Source: Streptomyces flavofungini
GTDB lineage: Bacteria; Actinomycetota; Actinomycetes; Streptomycetales; Streptomycetaceae
Assembly (NCBI RefSeq): GCF_030388665.1
Contig: NZ_CP128846.1
Span: forward strand, 8,962,001 to 9,026,000
DNA length: 64,000 nt
Direction: 5' to 3'
The position numbers were made by a program, and so were the translations under genes. Positions 16,366 through 25,862 of this stretch are shown piece after piece; the stretch's first letter is position 1, and every line of letters begins with the position of its first letter. The notes beneath the pieces are model-generated. The model worked only from the letters and a program-made list of their open reading frames with translations, had not been told where the DNA came from and did not search any database.

Positions 16366-17148
16366 TTGAACACCGGCAGCTACTACGAGCCCATCGACGC
16401 GCACCGCTACAAGCCCACCCTCCACGCCGGTGGCGCCTGGAGCGCGGACGAACAGCACTTCAGCCCGCTCGGGGGCCTCATCGTCCACGCCGTCGAGCGC
16501 CATCTGGCCGACCGCCCGGGCAACGGCCTCCTGCTGTCCCGGATCAGCTTCGACATCCTCGGGCGCCCCGCCCTCGACGAGTGCGAGATCCGCGTCGAGA
16601 CCGTCCGGCCGGGCCGCACCATCGAACTCGTCGAAGCCGTCGCGCTCATCGGCGGCCGCTCCGTCGTCCGGGCCAGGGCCTGGCTGCTCGCGCCCGTCGA
16701 CACCACCGCCGTCGAGGGCGGCGCCGCCGACCGGCTCCCGCCTCCTGACGCGCTCACGTCCTGGGAGATGGGCTCCGTGTGGCCCGGCGGATACATCGCC
16801 TCCGTGGACGTCCGCCCCCTCGCGCCCCCGCAGCCGGGGCGCACCACCGCCTGGGTCTCCACCGCCCTCGACCTCGTCGCCGGACAGACCGTCAGCCCGC
16901 TCGCGTCCTACCTCGCGCTCGTCGACACCGCCAACGGCATCGCCGTACGCCGGCCGCCCACCGCCTGGATGTACCCCAACGTCGACCTGACCGTGCACCT
17001 TCACCGCCAACCGAAGGGCCGCTGGACCGGCCTGGACACCACCGTCACCTTCGGCCCCACCGGCCAGGGCATCACCAGCACCGTCCTGCACGACCTCGAC
17101 GGCCCGGTCGGCACCGCGCAGCAGATGCTCACCGTCCGCCCCCTGTAG
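16366..17148 (+). CDS. Acyl-CoA thioesterase-like protein (double hot-dog type)
   Basis: The protein has 260 residues, starting at TTG 16366 with GAGAGG 9 bp upstream; no better ATG or GTG fits. The pattern YYEPIDAHRYKPTLHAGGAW, then HFSPLGGLIVHAVERHL, then FDILGRPALDECEIRVETV resembles the TesB/4HBT_3-like thioesterase families found in actinobacteria, with two hot-dog halves. The likely role is hydrolysis of an acyl-CoA or acyl-carrier thioester in the cytoplasm. The substrate is unknown. It is divergent from the CHAT pseudogene. Confidence 0.75.
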   Translation: MNTGSYYEPIDAHRYKPTLHAGGAWSADEQHFSPLGGLIVHAVERHLADRPGNGLLLSRISFDILGRPALDECEIRVETVRPGRTIELVEAVALIGGRSVVRARAWLLAPVDTTAVEGGAADRLPPPDALTSWEMGSVWPGGYIASVDVRPLAPPQPGRTTAWVSTALDLVAGQTVSPLASYLALVDTANGIAVRRPPTAWMYPNVDLTVHLHRQPKGRWTGLDTTVTFGPTGQGITSTVLHDLDGPVGTAQQMLTVRPL

Positions 17149-17257
17149 GGCTGTTCAGGAGCGGGGGACCGGCTCCTCCGGTGGACCGAGAGCGATGTCA
17201 GAGCCCGCTGGTAGCGTGCCGCGTCCGAGCCGAGGATCTTGGGAAAGGGCGAAAGCC

Positions 17258-18229
17258 GTGCGGGACGTGACATGCCACGAGGTGGGGGAAGACCACCTCT
17301 CCCGGGCTCTGGACGACATCACCGGGCGCACCTGGGAGCGGTGGCGCTGGATGCGGTACGACGATCCGTCGCCGAGGAAGATGCGCGGGACGGGGGACGA
17401 ACTCCTCGATCACGTCGCGGCCCGCACCGTGGCGGGCGGCGCGCTCGACGAGACCGCGGCAACGGCGCTGCGGACCGCCGCGGAATGCTTTCTCGGGGAG
17501 CTGAGCGTCGGCTGCTTCCCCGGCGGCGACCAGGAGGTCCTGCTCCCGCTCATCGAGGAACGGCTCAGCAGTGACGACATCGGGTTCGCCGACGTCGTCG
17601 CGTACGGCAGCGGGACCGGAGAGGGCCCCTCGGCCCGGACGTGGCTCGACGCCTTCGCCGTGTGCGTGGTCAGCGGCCTCGTGTGGGACTGGCAGCGGGT
17701 GACCGGGCTGCTGCTGAGAAGCGACTACGCGCCCGCGATCCGCGACGGGGTGCCGTACTCGACGCTGCCCTCGAGGTCGGATCCGGCGGACCTCGCCGCG
17801 ATGGACGCGCTGTGCTGCTACCTGAGCGAGGCGAAGGGACACCTCCCGCGCGACTGGCCCACCGTGCCGCTGTGCAAGCCGGACGCCGACGAGCGCGCCG
17901 AGGCCGCCCGGCAGCTGGACGGAGCCGGGGCTCTCCCACCGGACCACCGGCTCCTGCGCGTCCTCATCGACGACGACCAGGACGCCTTCGAACAGGCCCT
18001 GGAGGCCCGGCTCGTCGAGCACAGGGACAGCGTCGGCGCCGACCCCGCCCCCAGGACCCTGCTGCCGCTCGGCCCTCTGGTCCTCGCCGCCCTCGCGGTC
18101 CAGACGCACGGGTGGGAGCTGCGGGTGCGCTCCGGATATCTGCCGGGCGACCTGGTGGGTTCCCCGGGCGCGCTGCGGCAGGCGGCCGACTCCGCTGCGA
18201 ACGGCCTGGGGAAGTGGGCCGCGAAGTAG
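17258..18229 (+). CDS. Imm49 family immunity protein
   Basis: The protein has 323 residues from GTG 17258 (GGGAAAGGG upstream). It begins VRDVTCHEVGEDHLSRALDD and has the HVAARTV, ECFLGELSVGCFPGGDQEV and DYAPAIRDGVPYSTL blocks that I recognise as typical of Streptomyces Imm49 proteins. It is all-helical in appearance, with no signal peptide or membrane segment. Imm49 was defined computationally as an immunity family in polymorphic toxin systems. No toxin gene is adjacent, so it is an orphan, as often seen in Streptomyces. The biochemical function is unproven. Confidence 0.78.
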   Translation: MRDVTCHEVGEDHLSRALDDITGRTWERWRWMRYDDPSPRKMRGTGDELLDHVAARTVAGGALDETAATALRTAAECFLGELSVGCFPGGDQEVLLPLIEERLSSDDIGFADVVAYGSGTGEGPSARTWLDAFAVCVVSGLVWDWQRVTGLLLRSDYAPAIRDGVPYSTLPSRSDPADLAAMDALCCYLSEAKGHLPRDWPTVPLCKPDADERAEAARQLDGAGALPPDHRLLRVLIDDDQDAFEQALEARLVEHRDSVGADPAPRTLLPLGPLVLAALAVQTHGWELRVRSGYLPGDLVGSPGALRQAADSAANGLGKWAAK

Positions 18230-18359
18230 CCGCTGCGGGTGCGCGGGCGGACGCCCCGCGCGCCCGCGGTGCCCGCGCGTTCTTACCTGGTTCTGTCATT
18301 GCTCTGCCGTCCCTCTGAAGTGGCCCCGCCACTGTGGTGCCCACAGGAGAGGAGCAACG

Positions 18360-19886
18360 ATGACCTACAAGAACACGGTGCGGCGGACGGTGCTGGCAGT
18401 GAGCATGCTGGCCCTCCTCACCTCGGCGACACCCGCGGCGGCGGCCGCGCCGACCGAGCGGAGCGGCAACCCCACGTGGTGCCCCACCGTGGACGACCAC
18501 CGGGTGGACTGCGGGTCGGTGACCCGCCCCCTCGTGGCCGGGAAGCCGAAGCTCGGCACGATCGACGTGAGCTACGCGGTCGTACGGCACCGGGGTCCCG
18601 GCGCCGCCAAGGGGACCGTGGCCGTGAACCCGGGCGGCCCCGGAGAGGTCGCCGTCGACCGGGCCGCCGAGTTCGCGACGGGCCTTCGCACCGTGCTCGC
18701 GGACCACGACGTCCTGCTCGTCGACCCGCGGGGCACCGGCAGGTCCGAGCGGATGCCCTGCGGGGTGAGCGACGTCGAGTACCGCTTCGGCTCGCGGCAG
18801 GAGCAGCGCGACGCCGTCGCCCGCTGCGCCCGCAACCTCGGCCCCAAGGCGGAGGGCTACACCACGGCGGCCACCGCCGACGACATCGACGCGATCCGGG
18901 CCCGCCTCGGCGCGCGGAAGCTCACCCTGTACGGGCTGTCCTACGGCACCTACCTGATGCCGGTGTACGCGAGCCGCCACCCCGAGCGCGTGCGGTCCGT
19001 CGTGCTGTCCGGGGCGTACCCGCTCGGGTTCGACCCGCTCGTGCGCCCCAGCGCGCAAGCCGTGTCGCTGGCCCTGCGCCGGATCTGCGACCGCTCCGTC
19101 CCGGCGGCCTGCGACGGCGACAAGGCCGTGCGGGACCTGCGCACCACGGCGGCGCGGCTGCGGCAGCGCCCGATGGACGTGCGTTTCGAGGCCGCGGGGG
19201 CCGAGCGCCGGCTGCGCTTCACCGAGGGCCAACTCGCCAACCTGCTCTTCGAGGCGGCCAGCAGGGGAGCGGGCGCCGTCCCGCGCGAGCCCTCGCTCCT
19301 CGGCCGCGTGCCGCACGCCCTGGACCGCTTCGTCCACGACGACCCCGCGCCGCTGCGGCGCCTCGTCAAGGAGGAGGCCTCGTCGGCCGGCAAGGAGGAC
19401 CAGGCGCCGTACGTGGCGGTGGTCTGCAACGACTACCGCAAGGCGTGGTCCACGCGGGCGTCGAAGGCCGAGCGGTGGCGCCAGTACCGCGCGGCGCTCG
19501 CGGCCACCGAGCCCGGCGAGCACGGGGCGTTCAGCGCCAAGGGGTTCACCGAGGGCCCCACGGACGGCGGTGACGTGTGCATCGGCTGGCCCCGCAGGAA
19601 CACCGCGAGCCCCCAGCCCACGCGCCCCGAGATGCCCGACGTACCGGTCCTGGTGATCTCCGGTGACCTCGACGCCAACACCCCCGACGCCAACGGCCGG
19701 GCCGCCGCACGCCAGTTCGCCCGCAGCGAGTTCCACTCGGTCCGCAACGTGGGCCACGTACCGGACCTCGAACAGAGCGGCTGCGTCACAGGAGTCACCG
19801 GCCGTTTCGTCCGGACCGGCACCCCCGGCGACACCTCCTGCCTGAAGAACCTCCCGCCGATCGCCGTCGCCCCCGTGCGCCACTGA
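18360..19886 (+). CDS. Secreted alpha/beta hydrolase, tripeptidyl aminopeptidase (SlpD/E-like, S33)
   Basis: The protein has 508 residues from ATG 18360 with AGGAGAGGAG upstream. Residues 1-30 are a signal peptide ending AAA. The oxyanion region NPGGPGE is at 90-96, the nucleophile elbow GLSYGTY has S194, the acid is in VISGDLDANTP, and the base is in RNVGHVPD near the C-terminus. The C-terminal TAP-type domain follows the usual order. The family removes N-terminal tripeptides from secreted proteins in Streptomyces. Many cysteines suggest disulfides. It stands alone before the two-component genes. Confidence 0.9.
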   Translation: MTYKNTVRRTVLAVSMLALLTSATPAAAAAPTERSGNPTWCPTVDDHRVDCGSVTRPLVAGKPKLGTIDVSYAVVRHRGPGAAKGTVAVNPGGPGEVAVDRAAEFATGLRTVLADHDVLLVDPRGTGRSERMPCGVSDVEYRFGSRQEQRDAVARCARNLGPKAEGYTTAATADDIDAIRARLGARKLTLYGLSYGTYLMPVYASRHPERVRSVVLSGAYPLGFDPLVRPSAQAVSLALRRICDRSVPAACDGDKAVRDLRTTAARLRQRPMDVRFEAAGAERRLRFTEGQLANLLFEAASRGAGAVPREPSLLGRVPHALDRFVHDDPAPLRRLVKEEASSAGKEDQAPYVAVVCNDYRKAWSTRASKAERWRQYRAALAATEPGEHGAFSAKGFTEGPTDGGDVCIGWPRRNTASPQPTRPEMPDVPVLVISGDLDANTPDANGRAAARQFARSEFHSVRNVGHVPDLEQSGCVTGVTGRFVRTGTPGDTSCLKNLPPIAVAPVRH

Positions 19887-19932
19887 CCGGGCCACCGCCG
19901 TGACCACGTCCACCACCAGCGAAGATGTCCCC

Positions 19933-20631
19933 ATGACGAACGCTGTCGAGTCCCACCGCACCGTGCTGGTCGTCGAGGACGACCCGGGGGTGCGCAGCAC
20001 CCTGGAGCAACTCCTGCGATTCGAGGGCTACCACGTCCTCGTGGCGGCCGACGGGCTCGGCGCCCTGAGCGTGCTGGAGGAGCAGCGGCCGGACCTCGCG
20101 ATGGTGGACGTGGTCATGCCGGGCCTCGACGGCCTCGAACTGTGCCGGATCCTGCGCAGGCGCGGCGAGCGCCTGCCCATCCTCGTGCTCACCGCCCGCC
20201 ACCTGATCGGCGACCGCGTCGCGGGCCTGGACGCCGGGGCCGACGACTACCTGGCCAAGCCCTTCGCCACCGAGGAACTCCTGGCCCGCGTACGCGCCTT
20301 GCTGCGCCGCGCCGACCCGCCCGCCGACGCGGGCCTCCTGCGGGCCGCCGACCTCACCCTCGACCCCGCCGCCCGCCGTGCCGCGCGCGGCCCGCGGGAC
20401 CTCGACCTCACCAAGACCGAGTTCGACGTACTGGAACTGCTCCTCAGGCACCAGGGGGCCGTCCTCACCCGCACCCGCATCTACGAGCGCATCTGGGGCT
20501 ACGACCTCGACGCCTCCTCGCGCTCCCTCGACGTGTACATCGGCTACCTGCGCCGCAAGACCGAACAGGACGGCGGTGAGCGTCTGATCCACACCGTGCG
20601 CAACGTCGGCTACACCCTCAGGGTCGCGTGA
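19933..20631 (+). CDS. OmpR/PhoB-type response regulator
   Basis: The protein has 232 residues from ATG 19933. The receiver domain has acidic D16/D17, phosphoacceptor D59 (MVDVVMPG) and the LAKPF lysine near 109. The C-terminal winged-helix effector (about 135-230) has the LTKTEFDVLELLL and SLDVYIGYLRRK elements. Its TGA overlaps the ATG of the histidine kinase gene by one base (TGATG), so the pair is translationally coupled. Target genes cannot be read here, though the upstream aminopeptidase is a possible neighbour target. Confidence 0.95.
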   Translation: MTNAVESHRTVLVVEDDPGVRSTLEQLLRFEGYHVLVAADGLGALSVLEEQRPDLAMVDVVMPGLDGLELCRILRRRGERLPILVLTARHLIGDRVAGLDAGADDYLAKPFATEELLARVRALLRRADPPADAGLLRAADLTLDPAARRAARGPRDLDLTKTEFDVLELLLRHQGAVLTRTRIYERIWGYDLDASSRSLDVYIGYLRRKTEQDGGERLIHTVRNVGYTLRVA

Positions 20632-21992
20632 TGCTGCGCACCAAGATCACCGTCCTGGTGGTCGCGGCCGCCGCGCTCGCCATCGCCGTCACCGCCTTCG
20701 CCTCCTTCCGCAACGTCAGCGACGTCGTCGGCGACGAACTCGAACGCGGCCTGGAGGACCGCACCGACACGGTCCGCACCCTGCTCGCCGCGGACCGCAC
20801 CCCGCCGGAGCGGGACGACATGATCGAGCAAGTCCTGTCCCCGAAGGGCGCCGTGCGGCCGCTGGCACCGGGGCGGACGGCGCTGCCCGTCTCCGCAGCC
20901 GACCGGCGCGTGGCCCGCACGGGCCAGGGCACGAGCCGCCAGGACGTGATGGTCTCCGGCACCGAGTACGGGATCCTCACCCGGCCCCTGCCCGACGGCG
21001 GCGCGGTCATGGTCGGCCAGAGCTACCGCGACGCCGTGCGCCTCGAACGCGACTTCCTGTGGCGCATCTGCCTCACCACGGCCGCCGCCACCGGACTCTC
21101 GGCCCTGCTCGGCTGGCTCGCCGTCGGCCGGATCCTGCGGCCGGTGCGCCGCCTGGTCCGCGCGACCCGGCGCATCACCAGCACCCAGGACCTCTCCACG
21201 TCCCTTCCGCCCGCGGGCAAGGACGAGATCGGCCAGCTCACCCTCAGCTTCGACACCATGCTGAGCGCCCTGCGCCGCTCCCGCTCCCAGCAGCAGGAGC
21301 TGGTCCACAACGCCAGCCACGAACTGCGCACGCCCCTCACCTCGGTGCGGGGCAGTGCCGAACTCCTGCAACGGGCCCAAGGCCGACTCGATCCCGAGGA
21401 CGAACAGAAGATCCTCGCCACCCTGGTCACGGAGGCGGTCGCCCTCGACGACCTCGTCCGCGAACTGGTCGAACTGGCCACTGACCGCTACACCGAGGAC
21501 GAGCCCACGAGCGTCGACCTGCCCACCCTCGCCGAGGACAGCGCGCGCCGCCACAGCCGACGCACCGGGCGGACCATCACCGTCACCACCACCAGTCCCA
21601 CCCCGGTCCACGCCCGCACCCGCGCCCTCCAGCGCTGCGTCGACAACCTCCTGAACAACGCCGTCAAGTTCAGCCCTCCGGGCACCCCCATCACCCTCCA
21701 CATCGACGGCTGCCGACTGTCCGTGCGCGACCGGGGCCCCGGCATCCCGCCCGAGGAGCGCACAGCCGTCTTCGACCGCTTCCACCGGGGTCCCGGCACC
21801 CAGGCCATACCCGGATCCGGGCTCGGTCTTGCGATCGTCCACGACCTCGTCGAGGCGGAGCACGGCACCGTCTTCGCCACCGAGGCAGCGGGCGGTGGCG
21901 CGGAGGTCGGCTTCCGGCTGCCGCCGCGGACCGGCGGTGAGGACGCCCCGCCACCGGGGTGCGCCACTTCGACCGGGACGCCGCGCCTCTGA
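20631..21992 (+). CDS. Membrane sensor histidine kinase
   Basis: The protein has 453 residues from ATG 20631. Transmembrane helices at about 6-26 and 145-167 enclose an extracytoplasmic sensor of about 115 residues. HAMP (168-221), HisKA with H230 (NASHELRTPLTSVR) and HATPase_c with NNAVKFSP and RDRGPGIPPEE boxes follow. It pairs with the response regulator immediately upstream. The sensor domain has no recognised ligand motif. Confidence 0.95.
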   Translation: MLRTKITVLVVAAAALAIAVTAFASFRNVSDVVGDELERGLEDRTDTVRTLLAADRTPPERDDMIEQVLSPKGAVRPLAPGRTALPVSAADRRVARTGQGTSRQDVMVSGTEYGILTRPLPDGGAVMVGQSYRDAVRLERDFLWRICLTTAAATGLSALLGWLAVGRILRPVRRLVRATRRITSTQDLSTSLPPAGKDEIGQLTLSFDTMLSALRRSRSQQQELVHNASHELRTPLTSVRGSAELLQRAQGRLDPEDEQKILATLVTEAVALDDLVRELVELATDRYTEDEPTSVDLPTLAEDSARRHSRRTGRTITVTTTSPTPVHARTRALQRCVDNLLNNAVKFSPPGTPITLHIDGCRLSVRDRGPGIPPEERTAVFDRFHRGPGTQAIPGSGLGLAIVHDLVEAEHGTVFATEAAGGGAEVGFRLPPRTGGEDAPPPGCATSTGTPRL

Positions 21993-22004
21993 CATCCTGC
22001 CGTC

Positions 22005-23246
22005 GTGCGCGTACTGATCGTGACGGCAGGGAGCTGGGGCGACGTCGCCCCGTTCATCGGCCTCGGCGTGCGGCTGCGCGGCGCGGGCCACGACGTCGTC
22101 CTCGCCACGCACGAGCGCTTCGAGGAGGCGGTGACGGTCCAGGGCCTGGGCTTTCGGCCCCTGCCCGTCGACCCGCGCCAGGAGCTGGCCTCCCAGGTCG
22201 GCCAGGGCCTCGCCAAGGCGGCGAGCCCGCCCGCGGAGATGGCGCGGATCATGCGCATGGCGCGGGCGTTCATGCCCCGCCTCGCCGTGGGCGTCGCGGA
22301 CGCCGTACGAGCGGGCGCCGACGTCGTCCTCAGCTCCACGGTCACCGACTCCCTGTGCGCGACACTCGGTGAGGCGCTGCGGGTGCCGAGCATGGGGGCC
22401 TACCTCCAGCCGATCCAGCCCACCCGCGCCTTCCCGCCGATGATCACCGGTGCCCGCTCGTTCGGATCCCTCGGCAACCGCCTGGCCGCCCTCGCGCTGT
22501 GGGCAGGCACGGACCGGATCTTCGCCCCGGCCGTCGGCGCGCTGCGGCGCGAACTCGGCCTGCCGCCACGGAGGTTCGGCGGCCCGCTGGGCCTGCCCCG
22601 CGGGCGCACCGTCCTGCACGGCTTCAGCCCGACGGTCGTGCCCCGCCCGGCGGACTGGCCCGCCGGACACGAGGTGTGCGGCTACTGGTGGCCGCAGCCC
22701 CCGCCCGACTGGCGGCCCGACGCCCGCCTCGCGGACTTCCTCGACGCGGGCCCGCCACCGGTCTTCGCGGGCTTCGGCAGCTTCGTCACCACCGAGGCCG
22801 AGCGGCTGAGCGGCCTGCTCGCCGAGGCCATGCGCCTGGCGAAGGTGCGCGGGGTCGTCCAGGCCGGGTGGAGCGGCCTGCACGCCGAGAGCGACGACCT
22901 GATCACCGTGCAGGACGTCCCGCACGCCTGGCTGTTCCCCAGGACCGCCGCCGTGGTCCACCACGCGGGCGCGGGCACGACATCGGCGGGACTGCGCGCG
23001 GGCACCCCCGCCGTCCCCGTCCCCGTCCAGCTCGACCAGCACTTCTGGGCCGCCCGCCTGCACACCCTCGGCGTGGCGCCCCGCCCGCTGAGCTACCGCC
23101 GTCTGACCGCGCGGCGGCTCGCCGATGCCCTCACCGCCGCCGTCCACGACCCCGGCCCGCGGACACGCGCCGGCGACCTCGCCGGGGCCCTCGCGCGGGA
23201 GGACGGCGGCCGGCGGGTCGTCGCGGCACTGGACCGGCTCAGCTGA
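22005..23246 (+). CDS. UDP-glycosyltransferase-like GT1 family protein
   Basis: The protein has 413 residues from GTG 22005. It starts MRVLIVTAGSWGDVAPFIGL, typical of GT28/GT1 N-terminal domains. The C-terminal donor-binding motif HHAGAGTTSAGLRAGTPAVP (about 326-345) and LDQHFWA give the sugar-nucleotide signature of MurG/UGT-like enzymes used on antibiotics, sterols or macrolides. There is no biosynthetic cluster next to it, so the acceptor is unknown. It follows the kinase gene by 12 bp and may be cotranscribed with the two-component system. Confidence 0.88.
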   Translation: MRVLIVTAGSWGDVAPFIGLGVRLRGAGHDVVLATHERFEEAVTVQGLGFRPLPVDPRQELASQVGQGLAKAASPPAEMARIMRMARAFMPRLAVGVADAVRAGADVVLSSTVTDSLCATLGEALRVPSMGAYLQPIQPTRAFPPMITGARSFGSLGNRLAALALWAGTDRIFAPAVGALRRELGLPPRRFGGPLGLPRGRTVLHGFSPTVVPRPADWPAGHEVCGYWWPQPPPDWRPDARLADFLDAGPPPVFAGFGSFVTTEAERLSGLLAEAMRLAKVRGVVQAGWSGLHAESDDLITVQDVPHAWLFPRTAAVVHHAGAGTTSAGLRAGTPAVPVPVQLDQHFWAARLHTLGVAPRPLSYRRLTARRLADALTAAVHDPGPRTRAGDLAGALAREDGGRRVVAALDRLS

Positions 23247-23298
23247 GCCGGTCGAGATCTCTCTCGAAGCCGCTGCGGGCTTGTGGCAAGATCGCGGG

Positions 23299-23709
23299 AT
23301 GCTGCGATTGACCGACTTCATCATCGACTGCCCGGACACGATGAAGCTGGCCGCCTTCTACTCCGAGGTGACGGGCCGTCCGATCAAGGACGGCAGCTCC
23401 GAGGAGTGGGCCGGCATCCAGTTCGGCGAGATCGAGCTCGCCTTCATCCGGGTGGACGACTACCGCGCTCCGCGGTGGCCCGACACCGAGCACCCCAAGC
23501 AGTTCCACCTCGACTTCGAAGTGGACGAGATCGAGCCCGAGCAGCGCCGCGTCCTCGCCCTCGGCGCGACGCTCAGGCAGGACTTCATCGGCCCCGAAGG
23601 CTACGGCTGGCGGATCTACACCGACCCGATCGGCCACCCCTTCTGCCTGTGCCGCAACAAGGGCGTCGTCTGGACCGACCAGGGCCCGGTCTGGCCCGAG
23701 CGCGGCTGA
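23299..23709 (+). CDS. VOC (glyoxalase/bleomycin-resistance fold) protein
   Basis: The protein has 136 residues from ATG 23299. The beta-alpha-beta-beta-beta pattern is visible (DFIIDCPDTMKLAAFYSEVT near the N-terminus, QFHLDFEVDEIEPEQRRV in the second half, then PIGHPFCLC). It looks like the Glyoxalase-like PF18029 type common in Streptomyces. Metal ligands are incomplete, so catalysis is uncertain; binding of a small molecule is possible. It lies 52 bp downstream of the glycosyltransferase. Confidence 0.82.
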   Translation: MLRLTDFIIDCPDTMKLAAFYSEVTGRPIKDGSSEEWAGIQFGEIELAFIRVDDYRAPRWPDTEHPKQFHLDFEVDEIEPEQRRVLALGATLRQDFIGPEGYGWRIYTDPIGHPFCLCRNKGVVWTDQGPVWPERG

Positions 23710-23770
23710 GCGCCGAGCGTGCCGAGCCGCTGAGCGCCCGGGCCGCCTGCCCGACGAAGGCCCGGGCCCC

Positions 23771-23788
23771 GGCCGACAGACGTCGGCC
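23771..23788. terminator. Short perfect hairpin between convergent genes
   Basis: GGCCGAC (23771-23777) and GTCGGCC (23782-23788) pair around AGAC, followed by TTCCT. A second larger GGCCCGGGC hairpin overlaps just upstream (about 23738-23768). They separate the VOC gene from the convergent dipeptidase gene. Confidence 0.6.
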
Positions 23789-23794
23789 TTCCTC

Positions 23795-24490
23795 TCAGCC
23801 GGCTTCCGTCCGCCCGCGCTCCTGTGCCGCCGGGGCGGCGGACAGCTCCCGCGGCCCGTAGTAGGCGCGCTCGGCGCCCGTGGCCAGCGCCCAGTAGCGG
23901 TCGCCGAGCGACCAGTGCCACCACTCGGTGGGGTAGTTCACCAGGCCCACGGCCGTCAGTGCGGCGCCGAGGATCCGGCGGTTCTCCCGCGCCTCGGCGC
24001 TGATGTTGTCGGCGTCCGTGTAGCAGGCGCCGGCGCTCTCCTCGGGGGAGGCGTTCATCGCGGTGCCCAGGTCCTGTTCGCGCCCGTCGGTGTCGGCCAG
24101 CGTCAGGTCGACGGCGGCGCCCGCGCTGTGCGGCGCGATGGCGGGCGGGGAGACGTAGCGGCTCGCCGCCGCGTGGATCGGCCCGGCCGGCCAGTCCGGG
24201 TGGAGGGCCCGCAGCTCCTCCTCGTACTCCTCGAAGTACGTGCGCTGCAACGACAGCGGGCGGTAGCCCTCGACGAACAGCAGCCGCAGCCCGTCCGGCA
24301 GCAGCGTCTGGGCCTGAAGGAGGCGCTCGACGACGCCTTCCCGCAGGTACGCGAAGGCGTTCTCCGGGTCCTTGAGGCGGTCGTCCACCAACAGGGCGGT
24401 CTCACCGCGCACATCCACCAGCGGCTCACCGCGTTCCAGGACGGGGATGGAGGTGACCTTCGGATCGGACATCAGGATGATCTCGCTCAT
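23795..24490 (-). CDS. VanX-like D-alanyl-D-alanine dipeptidase (M15D)
   Basis: The protein has 231 residues from ATG 24490. The zinc motifs are HSAGAAVD with H121 and D128, and EWWH with E189 as catalytic base and H192 as third ligand; R77 in EGYRP fits the substrate-binding Arg. VanX-type enzymes cleave D-Ala-D-Ala dipeptides. Without vanH/vanA partners nearby this is probably a housekeeping peptidoglycan-dipeptide recycling enzyme rather than a vancomycin resistance gene. There is no signal peptide, so it is cytoplasmic. Confidence 0.88.
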   Translation of the reverse strand: MSEIILMSDPKVTSIPVLERGEPLVDVRGETALLVDDRLKDPENAFAYLREGVVERLLQAQTLLPDGLRLLFVEGYRPLSLQRTYFEEYEEELRALHPDWPAGPIHAAASRYVSPPAIAPHSAGAAVDLTLADTDGREQDLGTAMNASPEESAGACYTDADNISAEARENRRILGAALTAVGLVNYPTEWWHWSLGDRYWALATGAERAYYGPRELSAAPAAQERGRTEAG

Positions 24491-24694
24491 GGCGGGATCA
24501 TCTCCTGACGCCTGGTCGCGCCGGGACGGCGGCCCCGGTCCTCCCCTCTGCCGTCAGCCGTCGCTGGACGCTTGCCTTGGAGCGCGCTCCACCTCGTACA
24601 GTCACGGCACTCAAAGAGGGCAACGGGGACCACGAGGGCCGGGGGAGACCAAGGGCCGCGGGGACCACGAGGACCAACGGGCAAGGAGAGTCGC

Positions 24695-25744
24695 ATGCGC
24701 CACCGCGTTCTGGGCGGTACCGGGATCGAGGTCAGCCCCTACTGCCTCGGCACGATGATGTTCGGCTCCGTCGGCAACGCCGACCACGACGACTGCGCCC
24801 GCATCATCCACGCGGCGCTCGACGAGGGCATCAACTTCGTCGACACCGCCGACATGTACTCCGCCGGGGAGTCGGAGACGATCGTCGGCAAGGCGCTCAA
24901 GGGCCGCCGGGACGACGTGGTCCTCGCGACGAAGGTCCACTTCCCGATGGGGGAGGGCCCCAACCAGGGCGGCAACTCCCGGCGTTGGATCGTCCGGGAG
25001 GTGGAGAACAGCCTGCGGCGCCTCGGCACGGACTGGATCGACCTGTACCAGGTGCACCGGCCGGACCACACGACCGACATCGAGGAGACGCTCTCCGCGC
25101 TGACCGACCTGGTGCGCCAGGGCAAGATCAGGGCGTTCGGCTGCTCGACGTTCCCCGCGGCCGACATCGTCGAGGCGTACCACGTCGCCGACCGCCGCGG
25201 GCTCCAGCGGTTCCGCACCGAGCAGCCGCCGTACTCGCTGCTCGCCCGCGGGATCGAGAAGCAGGTCCTGCCGGTGGCGCGGCGCCTCGGCATGGGGGTG
25301 CTGACCTGGAGCCCGCTGGCCTCGGGCTTCCTCACCGGCCGCTACCGCAAGGGCCGGGCGCTCGACCTGAGCAGCGGACGCCCCACCCTGAACCCCGACC
25401 GCTTCGACCCGTCGGCGCCGCGCACCGCCGCGAAGCTGGACGCCGTCGAGCAACTCGTGGCGGTGGCCGATGAAGTGGGCTGCACGCTGCCGGAGCTGGC
25501 GATCGCCTTCCCGCTCGCGCATCCCGCCGTCACCTCGGTGATCATCGGCCCGCGCACGATGGAGCAGCTGCGCGCCACGCTCAAGGGCGCCTCCGTGGCC
25601 CTGGACGACGCCGCCCTCGACCGGATCGACGCGATCGTCCCGCCCGGAACCGACGTCTACCCCCCGGACGGCGCGTGGACGCCGCCGTCGCTCACCACAC
25701 CGTCGCTGCGGCGCCGGGCGGCCGGGGAGAGGGCGGCCCTCTAG
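24695..25744 (+). CDS. Aldo/keto reductase
   Basis: The protein has 349 residues from ATG 24695 (AAGGAGAG 5 bp upstream). The catalytic tetrad of the AKR superfamily is present: D50, Y55, K80 and H121 (FVDTADMY, LATKVHF, YQVHRPD). The NADPH-binding end (VIIGPRTMEQL) is near residue 300. It reduces an unidentified carbonyl, or interconverts ketone and alcohol, in the cytoplasm. The 60 bp upstream contain short GGGACCACGAGG repeats. Confidence 0.92.
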   Translation: MRHRVLGGTGIEVSPYCLGTMMFGSVGNADHDDCARIIHAALDEGINFVDTADMYSAGESETIVGKALKGRRDDVVLATKVHFPMGEGPNQGGNSRRWIVREVENSLRRLGTDWIDLYQVHRPDHTTDIEETLSALTDLVRQGKIRAFGCSTFPAADIVEAYHVADRRGLQRFRTEQPPYSLLARGIEKQVLPVARRLGMGVLTWSPLASGFLTGRYRKGRALDLSSGRPTLNPDRFDPSAPRTAAKLDAVEQLVAVADEVGCTLPELAIAFPLAHPAVTSVIIGPRTMEQLRATLKGASVALDDAALDRIDAIVPPGTDVYPPDGAWTPPSLTTPSLRRRAAGERAAL

Positions 25745-25862
25745 AGGGGGCGGAGCGGGGCGGGAAGTGAGGGGGGCGGGTCAGGTCGAGAGAACAGGGG
25801 AAGGGAGCAGGTCGAGGGAAGCCGGTGGCGAGAAGCGGGCCGAGTGATCGGGGTGAAGGACT

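Noticed and set aside
20631..23246. Glycosylated natural-product cluster around the glycosyltransferase
   Set aside because: No PKS, NRPS, terpene or sugar-modifying genes surround it.
23795..24490. Vancomycin resistance locus
   Set aside because: The VanX-like dipeptidase lacks vanH, vanA, vanR and vanS partners nearby; housekeeping dipeptide hydrolysis is more likely.
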